Positions 29,787 through 35,290 of a DNA stretch of 35,290 nucleotides are shown piece by piece. The DNA comes from an uncultured Oscillospiraceae bacterium. GTDB taxonomy: Bacteria > Bacillota > Clostridia > Oscillospirales > Oscillospiraceae. Position 1 is the stretch's first letter; every line of letters starts with the position of its first letter. The stretch spans positions 1-35,290 of the forward strand of contig CAJFQQ010000024.1 in assembly GCA_904419145.1 (NCBI GenBank), given 5' to 3'. The notes under the pieces were generated by a model. The model was not told the origin of the DNA and did no database searches. It was given only the letters and a program-made list of their open reading frames with translations. The position numbers were made by a program, and so were the translations under genes.

Positions 29787-30326
29787 TTATGACCCCGCGC
29801 CCCGGATCACCGATATTTTATCGCTGCCCAGCCCCGTGAGGGCGGACACCGCCTCGATTACCGAGAGCTTTACCTGGGGATCGTCGGCCCCCTGGCACAC
29901 CACCAGCGCCCCCCGAAACTGCGGGTAGGTCTCCCGGGTCACCACCACCTGGTCCTCCCCGCTGCCGCCTGAGACCACCACCGTTTCCGTGGTGCGGCTG
30001 TAGTCCTCCGGCGCGGTGGTCTCCCCGCTGTAGGAGAGGCTGGTGTCCCCCGCCAGCTCCCGCTGGGTGCCGGTGTCCACAGTCAGCATCAGCCGCAGTT
30101 CCCCCACTCCCTGGATGGCGCCCAGGATCTCCTCCATCTCCGTCTGGATGGCCTCCAGGTCCATGGAGGAGGCGGAGGCGCCGGCCGCTTGCTGCTCCGG
30201 CTCTGTCGGGGAGCGGCTGGGCCAGCCCAGGCACAGGATGCCCGCCGCCACCACGATCAGTACGTATTTATAGGACCCGATGAGGGCCAGCCATTTTCGT
30301 TTCCCCTGTGTTCTCTCCTGCTCCAC
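29787..30326 (-). CDS. spoIIIAG: Stage III sporulation protein AG
   Basis: 179 residues with one transmembrane helix (about 20-37, YKYVLIVVAAGILCLGW) and a ring-forming domain that builds the large pore of the feeding-tube channel. The C-terminal 'QFRGALVVCQGADDPQVKLSVIEAVSALTGLGSDKISVI' is the conserved end. GTG start sharing one base with the spoIIIAF stop (TAGTG), with AGGAGG seven bases upstream. Confidence 0.93.
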   Translation of the reverse strand: MEQERTQGKRKWLALIGSYKYVLIVVAAGILCLGWPSRSPTEPEQQAAGASASSMDLEAIQTEMEEILGAIQGVGELRLMLTVDTGTQRELAGDTSLSYSGETTAPEDYSRTTETVVVSGGSGEDQVVVTRETYPQFRGALVVCQGADDPQVKLSVIEAVSALTGLGSDKISVIRGAGS

Positions 30327-30802
30327 TACGACGCCTCCTGCCAGTTCTGATGGTCCCTGGGGATCCCCAGGTCTGTTTCAATGATTTGGCTCAGCTCCTC
30401 GCTGTAGGTCCCTGTCACGGTGACGCTCCGGGGCAGGGGGACACCGTCCTCCCCGCTCTCCACGGTGACGCTGACCTGGCAGTCCAGGCCCAGCGCCTGC
30501 GCCTTGTCCCAAATATATGAGGCCAGCTCCGCTTCTATGCCTGCGGAGAGCTGTGTTTCCTGCTGCTGGGCATATTCCTCCGTCAGCGTCTCCACCTCCT
30601 GCTGATAGGCCTCCAGGGAGAGGCTCAGGTCCTCCAGGTCGATCTGGACCACCGGCTGGAGCAGTACCACGATCATCAGCACGCCGCCCGCCAGACGCAG
30701 CACCCTGCGGATGCCCTCCTGGCTCACCAGGGCCTCCGCCAGAGCCAGCAGCAGGGATACCGCCGTCAGGCCAAAGAGCCAGGTACGCAGCACCTCCATC
30801 AT
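30326..30802 (-). CDS. spoIIIAF: Stage III sporulation protein AF
   Basis: 158 residues with two N-terminal transmembrane helices (about 6-26 and 33-52) and a soluble C-terminal ring-like domain (about 85-155). The start overlaps the spoIIIAE stop (ATGA). The family assignment follows from position and helix pattern as much as from sequence. Confidence 0.9.
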   Translation of the reverse strand: MMEVLRTWLFGLTAVSLLLALAEALVSQEGIRRVLRLAGGVLMIVVLLQPVVQIDLEDLSLSLEAYQQEVETLTEEYAQQQETQLSAGIEAELASYIWDKAQALGLDCQVSVTVESGEDGVPLPRSVTVTGTYSEELSQIIETDLGIPRDHQNWQEAS

Positions 30803-31857
30803 ACGCCCACCGCCAGCAGTGAGGACAGCACCGCCACAGTGATCAGCAGGGCGCAGCTGCCCACCATCCCCAAGATCAGTCCAAAGGCGGAGCCCAGGCG
30901 GTCCACCAGCTTCACCAGCGGCGGCGAGGACACCGTCCCCGCGGCGAAGGCCGCCACCTTATAGAGAAGGTACTGGATGCCGATGCGCAGGAAGGGTACC
31001 GCACAGGTCCCCAGCACGGCCAGCACACCGAACACACCGATGCTGTTTTTCAGCACTGCCGCACCGGACAGCACCGTCTCCGCCGCACCGGCGATGACCC
31101 CTCCCACCACCGGCACCGCCGTGGAGATGGCCCGCTTGGCCACGCGCACGGCCGTGGCGTCGGCAGCGCCGGCCACGATGCCGGCCACAGAGAGGTACAG
31201 GGTAAAGACCGTCAGCAGTCCTGTGAGGGCCCAGGTGATGATCTTCTTGATCCCACGGGCCACCGCGTCCAGCCGGGCGTCTCCCAGCATGGCCCCGGCC
31301 GCCGCCGCGCCGATGTAAAGGGAGAGGAAGGGCAGGATCAGGCCGTGGATCATGGTAATGAGCACATCGCAGAAAAAGACGGTGACCACCTGCTTCATGG
31401 AGGCGGTGCCCACCATTCCGGCGGACGCGGTGGCGGCGGCCAGGGTGGGGAGCAGCGCCTTGCTGAACTGCTCCAGCTGCGTGATGGTCTCCACACCCAG
31501 CCCCATCAGCGTGCTGAGATCCCCCGCCGCCACGGTGACAATGGCCGCCGTCCCCGCCAGTGTGACATAGTGGAACGCGTTCTTCTCCTGCAGGGGCTGG
31601 AGGAGGCTCTCACCGACGCCGCACAGCAGCAGCACCATCAGCAGCCGCACCACTCCGGACATCCCTTGGCGCAGAAGGGAAAAGAGGCTCTCCCGGACAG
31701 TATCCAGGAGGGAGGAGATCCCCTGCTGAAAATTCGTCCCCGCCACGTCCCCGGCGGCCTCCGGGAGGCTCTCTGTCAGTGCCCCCGGCAGCTCCGCCGC
31801 CCGGGCCTGTCCCCCCAGCAGCACTACCAGCAGCAAAAGGAGTACTATGCGCCTCAT
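30799..31857 (-). CDS. spoIIIAE: Stage III sporulation protein AE
   Basis: 352 residues, a signal-peptide-like start (MRRIVLLLLLVVLLGGQARA) followed by many hydrophobic helices. 'NIGVF'-like and 'VPVVGGVIAGAAETVLSGAAVLKNSIGVFGVLAVLGTCAVPFLRIGIQYLLYKVAA' blocks are typical of this multi-pass channel component. The start overlaps the spoIIIAD stop (ATGA) after GGGAGGGAT. The open frame continues 134 codons upstream but overlaps spoIIIAD and is rejected. Confidence 0.94.
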   Translation of the reverse strand: MRRIVLLLLLVVLLGGQARAAELPGALTESLPEAAGDVAGTNFQQGISSLLDTVRESLFSLLRQGMSGVVRLLMVLLLCGVGESLLQPLQEKNAFHYVTLAGTAAIVTVAAGDLSTLMGLGVETITQLEQFSKALLPTLAAATASAGMVGTASMKQVVTVFFCDVLITMIHGLILPFLSLYIGAAAAGAMLGDARLDAVARGIKKIITWALTGLLTVFTLYLSVAGIVAGAADATAVRVAKRAISTAVPVVGGVIAGAAETVLSGAAVLKNSIGVFGVLAVLGTCAVPFLRIGIQYLLYKVAAFAAGTVSSPPLVKLVDRLGSAFGLILGMVGSCALLITVAVLSSLLAVGV

Positions 31858-32249
31858 CCGATCCCTCCCATCTGTGTCAGCATCGACATCGCCGTACGCA
31901 GCAGCGGCTCCGCCGCCAGCAGGGAGCAGAAGGTCCCCGCCAGGTCGATCACCGCGCCCAGGGCCTTCTGGCCGCTGTCCCGGCAGACGTCGCCCCCCAG
32001 CTTGGTCACCATGGAGATGGCGATGATCTTCAGGATCGGCAGGAACAGCGCTCCGTCCAGCCCCGCCTGCCCCAGAAGCGTCTCCACCATCTCCTGGATT
32101 TCCCGGTAATAGGACAGGGCAAAGCCCATCACCACCGCGATGGCCCCCAGGGTCAGCAGCAGCCCCAGCTCCGGGGTGTCCCGCTCCAGAAGCAGCGCCG
32201 TCAGCGCCACCACAATACAGATCACAGTCACCTTCGCAATCAGTTCCAT
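31854..32249 (-). CDS. spoIIIAD: Stage III sporulation protein AD
   Basis: 131 residues, mostly hydrophobic: helices near 4-20, 28-45 and 100-125. 'LLPILKIIAISMVTKLGGDVCRDSGQKALGAVIDLAG' (here FLPILK) is the conserved core. Membrane component of the SpoIIIA-SpoIIQ complex. Six bases after spoIIIAC. Confidence 0.94.
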   Translation of the reverse strand: MELIAKVTVICIVVALTALLLERDTPELGLLLTLGAIAVVMGFALSYYREIQEMVETLLGQAGLDGALFLPILKIIAISMVTKLGGDVCRDSGQKALGAVIDLAGTFCSLLAAEPLLRTAMSMLTQMGGIG

Positions 32250-32255
32250 GTCGCG

Positions 32256-32450
32256 TCACAGCTGGAACAGGTTCTTGATGAGGTCAAACAGATCGCTGAT
32301 CTCCTGCACCAGGATCATCAGCACCACCACCAGCCCCGCCAGGGTCGTCATCAGCGCCTGTTCCTCCCGCCCGGAGCGCACCAGCAGCTGGTTGAGCACC
32401 GCCACGATAATGCCGATGGCGGCAATTTTGAAAATCAGGTCAATATCCAT
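32256..32450 (-). CDS. spoIIIAC: Stage III sporulation protein AC
   Basis: 64 residues, two helices, MDIDLIFKIAAIGIIVAVLNQLLVRSGREEQALMTTLAG onward, essentially the whole family consensus. The long upstream extension of the frame overlaps spoIIIAB and is not coding. It begins two bases after the spoIIIAB stop. Confidence 0.94.
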   Translation of the reverse strand: MDIDLIFKIAAIGIIVAVLNQLLVRSGREEQALMTTLAGLVVVLMILVQEISDLFDLIKNLFQL

Positions 32451-32452
32451 GG

Positions 32453-32932
32453 TTACAGCAGCACCACGGCGACAAGCAGGGACGACGACAGACACAGAGC
32501 GGTCACCAGCTTGCTGCGCTCGCCGCTCTCCTGCCGGGCCTGTCCCACCGCCCGGTACACATCCTCCCTTACTTGGTGTAGTAGGTCCATCCCCGTCCCG
32601 GCGGGCAGGGTCTGCCACAGGGGCAAAAGCAGGATCCCATAGGGCTCCGGCAGGAGCGTCAGCCCCTCCCGCCAGGCCCGCTGAAAGGAGATACCCGCCG
32701 CCATCGCCTGTCCCACCGCCGCCCAAAAGGGGGCCGTGAGGCGCTCTGCGGCGCGGCACTGCTCGATCAGCTCCCCCAGAGGGCGGCGGAGGGTATAGAC
32801 CCCCCGCTCCAAAATCTGCAGCGCCTCCAGCAGCTCCTCGCCCATCTGAATATGCTCCCGGTGCCGGCTCAGGACGCTGTGCCGCACCCAGAGGCCGCCC
32901 AGGAGGAGCAGCAGCGTCCCCAGGGCCTTCAC
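32453..32932 (-). CDS. spoIIIAB: Stage III sporulation protein AB
   Basis: 159 residues with an N-terminal and a C-terminal hydrophobic helix (1-16 and about 143-159). The middle is a helical GspF-like domain. GTG start overlapping the spoIIIAA stop (GTGA). The secretion-type homology of AA and AB suggests an engine related to type II/IV systems. Confidence 0.92.
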   Translation of the reverse strand: MKALGTLLLLLGGLWVRHSVLSRHREHIQMGEELLEALQILERGVYTLRRPLGELIEQCRAAERLTAPFWAAVGQAMAAGISFQRAWREGLTLLPEPYGILLLPLWQTLPAGTGMDLLHQVREDVYRAVGQARQESGERSKLVTALCLSSSLLVAVVLL

Positions 32933-33810
32933 GGAAGATCCTCCACGGCGTACCAGCGCCCCGCCCCCAGCCGGCCGATGCGGACGGCCTTTCGGAAGAT
33001 CCCCAGTCCCAGCATCCCCGCCAGGATGGGCTTTCGTTTCAGGTCCTCCACTCCGGCGCCGTGGACGGTAGCCAGCAGCACCACTCCAGCCCCGGCGGCC
33101 TGCTCCAGGGCCGCCACGTCCCCGGCTACCGCCACCTCATCCACGGCGATGACCTGGGGATTCATGGCCCGCAGCAGGGTGGGAATGGCCTGGGCCTTGG
33201 GGCAGGCGTCCAGAACATCCGTGTGCCGCCCCACCTGGAGCTGAGGGACGCCCCGGTGGACGGCCGCCAGCTCCCCCCGCTCGTCCACCAGGGAGACCCG
33301 CAGGTTCTTCTCATCGGAGAGCGCCCGGACCAGATCCCGCAGCAGCGTGGTCTTGCCGCCGCCGGGCGGTGAGATCACAAGGGTGCTCTCCAGCCGCCCC
33401 TCTGCCAGCAGCCCCGGCAACACCCGGTCCGCCAGCCCGATCTGCTCCCGGGGGATGCGGATATTGAGGGAGGACAGATCCCGGTAGAGGGCCACCTCGC
33501 CCCCCTCCAGCACCGCTGTGCCGCACACGCCGATGCGAAAGCCCCCCTCCGCCGTGAGATACCCCTGGCGCAGGGACTGGGACGCGGTGTACCGGGAGCT
33601 TCCGGTGGCGATGTCCAGCACGGCCTCCAAATCCTCCCCGGTGACCCGGGTGCCGGGCACCGGCACCTCCCCCTCCGGCAGCGTCAGGGTCAGCCGTCCC
33701 CCCTGGCGCAGACGCAGCTCTTCCACTTTCTCCTTCTCCGGCACCGCCAATGCCGCCTCCCGCAGCCGCCGGGGCAGCAGGGCGCAGGCCGCTTCATATC
33801 GCTGAGGCAT
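32929..33810 (-). CDS. spoIIIAA: Stage III sporulation protein AA, ATPase
   Basis: 293 residues, a secretion-ATPase-like motor for the mother-cell-to-forespore channel. The P-loop is SPPGGGKTTLLRDL (147-160, K153), with 'RVSLVDERGELAA' and 'NPQVIAVDEVAVAGDVAAL' as further ATPase motifs. The start is ATG at 33810 after AGGAGGGGATCGG; the frame extends to 34281 but that part is antisense to yjdF. First gene of spoIIIAA-AH, with a sigma-E-like promoter upstream, so it should be active in the mother cell after engulfment begins. Confidence 0.95.
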   Translation of the reverse strand: MPQRYEAACALLPRRLREAALAVPEKEKVEELRLRQGGRLTLTLPEGEVPVPGTRVTGEDLEAVLDIATGSSRYTASQSLRQGYLTAEGGFRIGVCGTAVLEGGEVALYRDLSSLNIRIPREQIGLADRVLPGLLAEGRLESTLVISPPGGGKTTLLRDLVRALSDEKNLRVSLVDERGELAAVHRGVPQLQVGRHTDVLDACPKAQAIPTLLRAMNPQVIAVDEVAVAGDVAALEQAAGAGVVLLATVHGAGVEDLKRKPILAGMLGLGIFRKAVRIGRLGAGRWYAVEDLP

Positions 33811-33835
33811 CCGATCCCCTCCTGTTCTCTGCTCC

Positions 33836-33864
33836 ACTCTATGAGGGCACGTCCCGGAATATGC
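33836..33864 (-). promoter_or_regulatory. Sigma-E-type promoter of spoIIIA
   Basis: On the minus strand GCATATT (33858-33864), 14-base spacer, CATAGAGT (33836-33843). This matches the Bacillus sigma-E pattern (KMATATT, CATACAMT) at 14 of 15 or 13 of 15 positions depending on the weight given to the degenerate bases, and fits the known regulation of spoIIIA. Confidence 0.75.
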
Positions 33865-33881
33865 GGACAAGTTTTCCGCCC

Positions 33882-33911
33882 TTGACATCCCCCTGCCCCG
33901 CCCGGTATCAT
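33882..33911 (+). promoter_or_regulatory. Promoter of yjdF
   Basis: TTGACA (33882-33887), 18-base spacer, TATCAT (33906-33911). Transcription starts near 33918. Confidence 0.75.
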
Positions 33912-33917
33912 AGACGC

Positions 33918-34041
33918 AGCGGGGATCAAAACACGGCCCGGTTGGTAGTCCGGGCGTACCGGCCTTCATAGACGCGGTATCAGTAACCTGCCTCCTTGGT
34001 TGTCCATTCTCCGCGTGGCGTACCAGAAAGGAGGAATTTGC
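33918..34041 (+). promoter_or_regulatory. yjdF-type riboswitch leader
   Basis: A leader of about 124 bases in front of a yjdF gene, the known context of the yjdF RNA class that binds azaaromatic compounds. It holds CCCGG/CCGGG near 33940-33957 and ACGCGG (33972-33977) with CCGCGT (34011-34016). CCTCCTT (33991-33997) is exactly complementary to the ribosome site AAGGAGG (34028-34034), giving a plausible switch of translation. The class is assigned from context and remembered sequence style, not from a covariance search. Confidence 0.75.
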
Positions 34042-34455
34042 ATGGATACTGCCACACTGACCATCCTGTTCGAGGACCCCTTTTGGGTGGGGCTCTACCA
34101 GCGGCGCAGGGCGGGCACCTATCAGGTGTGCAAGATCACCTTTGGCCCGGAGCCCCGGGACAACCAGGTCTATGACCTGCTGCTGCGGCACTGGCACGAA
34201 TTGTGCTTCACCCCGCCCCTGCCCGACCGGGCGGAGCTGGAGCGGCGCGTCAGCCCCAAGCGGCAGCAGCGCGCCATCCACCGGGAGGTGGCCTCAGGGC
34301 TCCCCGGCACCAAGGCGCAGCAGGCCCTCCAGGCCCAGCGGGAACAGGGCAAGGCGGAGCGTACCATCCAGTCCCGCCGGCAGCGGGAAAGAGAGGAGCA
34401 GCGGCGCTACGCCCTGCGGCAGCAGAAACGCAAAGAAAAGAGGAGGGGGCATTGA
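34042..34455 (+). CDS. yjdF: YjdF family protein (DUF2992)
   Basis: 137 residues. 'MDTATLTILFEDPFWVGLYQRRRAGTYQVCKITFGPEPRDNQVYDLLLRHW' is the family core; the C-terminal third is a highly charged Arg/Gln/Glu helix (QQALQAQREQGKAERTIQSRRQ and beyond), as in relatives. The biochemical function is unknown; the riboswitch suggests a response to azaaromatic compounds. Start at ATG 34042 after AAAGGAGGAATTTGC. It diverges from spoIIIA. Confidence 0.92.
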   Translation: MDTATLTILFEDPFWVGLYQRRRAGTYQVCKITFGPEPRDNQVYDLLLRHWHELCFTPPLPDRAELERRVSPKRQQRAIHREVASGLPGTKAQQALQAQREQGKAERTIQSRRQREREEQRRYALRQQKRKEKRRGH

Positions 34456-34472
34456 CGCCCTCTCCTCTTTTT
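34437..34472 (+). terminator. Terminator overlapping the yjdF stop
   Basis: A 14-bp stem (34437-34450 with 34457-34470, one G.T pair) and T run; the yjdF stop codon lies in the loop. Confidence 0.88.
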
Positions 34473-34494
34473 CTCTCCTGCCCCGCGGCCGCAC

Positions 34495-34980
34495 TCAGGG
34501 GTCCTCTCCGTCCTCCCCGGTGAGCCGTTCGCCCGCGTCGTCCACGGCCTTCTTCCCAGCCTCCAGGAGTTTCCGCAGCCACTCGGGGATGGGCGCGCCC
34601 ATGAGGGCCGCGTTCTCGGCGATACTGCCCAGTTCCGTGATACAGTACCACACCAGCACCAGGGGCAGCAGGAGCCCGCTCCCAGGCAAGGAGAAAGACA
34701 CCACCGGCAGATGCTCCACCACGATGACCAGCACCCGGTCCCCCAGGGCAGCCACAATGACCACCACCAGTTCTCCCATCTTGTGCCAGATGCCCTCCCG
34801 GGCGGCTTTGCTGGACCAGTTGCCAGCCTTGGCTGCCGCCAGGGTTCCGGTGAGGTAGTCCAGGGCCATGAGGGCGATCCACGCCACGGCCAGCCAGCCC
34901 AGCCACCCCCAGAAGGCGGTGAACGCCCCGATGATGGCCGTAAGCCCCGCCTTCACGGCCGTCATCCAGTCAAACTCCAT
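34495..34980 (-). CDS. Phage holin family protein (TcdE/Bhl type)
   Basis: 161 residues of the toxin-secretion/phage-lysis holin family. Three or four hydrophobic segments (about 10-45, 70-90, 98-118) surround 'ALDYLTGTLAAAKAGNWSSKAAREGIWHKMGELVVVIVAALGD', the family signature. The C-terminus is charged. It makes membrane lesions that release endolysin in phages, but stand-alone copies occur near sporulation or secretion genes. Start at ATG 34980 after GGGGAGGACAGCG. Its partner gene upstream is only partly inside the window. Confidence 0.88.
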   Translation of the reverse strand: MEFDWMTAVKAGLTAIIGAFTAFWGWLGWLAVAWIALMALDYLTGTLAAAKAGNWSSKAAREGIWHKMGELVVVIVAALGDRVLVIVVEHLPVVSFSLPGSGLLLPLVLVWYCITELGSIAENAALMGAPIPEWLRKLLEAGKKAVDDAGERLTGEDGEDP

Positions 34981-34995
34981 CGCTGTCCTCCCCTT

Positions 34996-35290
34996 TTACC
35001 GACTGGCCAGGATGCTCTCGAACAGCGCCCGGTCGTCGGTGAGGCGGGCATACTGGAGGCCCTTGTCGTAGGGGGCCACCTTCAGGGCGAACCAGTCCGC
35101 CTCTGCCTGCTTCTGCTCGTCGGTCAGGTCTCCCCAGCCCTCCAGGGTCTCCACGTAAGCCTTCTGAGCGGTCACCAGGTCGGTGCCGTCGGCCTCCGCC
35201 TTGTCCCAGATGTCCCAGGCATGGGTATAGAGGATGTAGTTGGGCTTTTCTACGGGCTCCGCCTCATAGTGGGCGGCGATGTCGTAGAAC
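34996..35290 (-). CDS. Unknown protein, C-terminal 97 residues (cut by window edge)
   Basis: An open leftward frame enters from the right edge and stops at TAA (34996-34998). Visible residues begin FYDIAAHYEAEPVEKPNYILYTHAWDIWDKAE and end RLTDDRALFESILASR. The composition is acidic and aromatic-rich with no membrane segment. I do not recognise the family. It ends 16 bases before the holin gene, so the two are probably co-transcribed; phage tail or baseplate origin is a guess from that context. Confidence 0.7.
   Translation of the reverse strand, partial: FYDIAAHYEAEPVEKPNYILYTHAWDIWDKAEADGTDLVTAQKAYVETLEGWGDLTDEQKQAEADWFALKVAPYDKGLQYARLTDDRALFESILASR

Noticed and set aside
1-35290. CRISPR array, transposon or known defence island
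   Set aside because: No regularly spaced direct repeats, cas genes, transposases or integrases are visible. The DUF4145 protein alone is not enough to claim a defence system.

Overview
The window looks like chromosome from a GC-rich, spore-forming member of the Clostridia, most likely Oscillospiraceae (Flavonifractor, Lawsonibacter or Oscillibacter-like). The evidence is a complete spoIIIAA-AH operon behind a sigma-E-type promoter, a tyrosine T-box, a yybP-ykoY manganese riboswitch, a yjdF leader, strong AGGAGG ribosome sites and sigma-A promoters that often carry an extended -10. The genus is inferred from style and gene order, not from a database search.

Left part (1-10.4 kb): queA reads leftward. 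asd and dapA (start of the lysine/diaminopimelate branch) and a GNAT acetyltransferase read rightward. A scarred locus follows. A LysR regulator (5736-6638) diverges from a small coiled-coil protein, a lipoprotein and the tail of a flavodoxin-type reductase. The lipoprotein is a chimera: signal peptide plus start of a cyclophilin-like domain, then 27 codons copied from dapA (82 of 83 bases identical, inverted, in the same frame), then the C-terminus of an alpha/beta hydrolase. Next come five tRNA genes in one leftward unit (Gly, Arg, His, Gln, Lys), a class I glutamine amidotransferase, tRNA-Ser(CGA), a gene-free stretch packed with short hairpins, an XRE regulator fused to a superoxide-reductase-like domain, and two tandem 77-residue paralogs of unknown function.

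Middle (10.4-25.4 kb): a leftward unit begins at a perfect sigma-A promoter and a T-box with a UAC (Tyr) specifier. It carries a dihydrofolate-reductase-like gene, tyrS and corA, so a foreign-looking gene sits between the T-box and tyrS. The leftward operon dxs-tlyA-nadK-argR-recN-kinase-kinase follows, almost every junction overlapping by a few bases. Between dxs and its usual partners (ispA, xseB, xseA, nusB) lies a block of other genes: an AbrB-type regulator, an aluminium-resistance/methionine-gamma-lyase-like PLP enzyme and an EamA transporter read rightward; a DUF4145 protein and riboswitch-controlled mntP read leftward.

Right part (25.4-35.3 kb): the leftward series asp23-nusB-xseA-xseB-thioesterase-ispA-PAP2-like, with intrinsic terminators on both sides of nusB; then spoIIIAA-AH; then a rightward yjdF gene behind its riboswitch, whose leader can pair with the ribosome site; and at the edge a phage-type holin and a partial unknown gene.

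Most of the window is housekeeping sequence. The clearest oddities are the dapA-derived chimera and its inverted repeat, the T-box/tyrS insertion, the XRE-SOR protein with a substituted iron ligand, the hairpin-rich intergenic element at 8.5-8.7 kb and the long leader before dxs. I found no CRISPR array, transposase or clear defence system.
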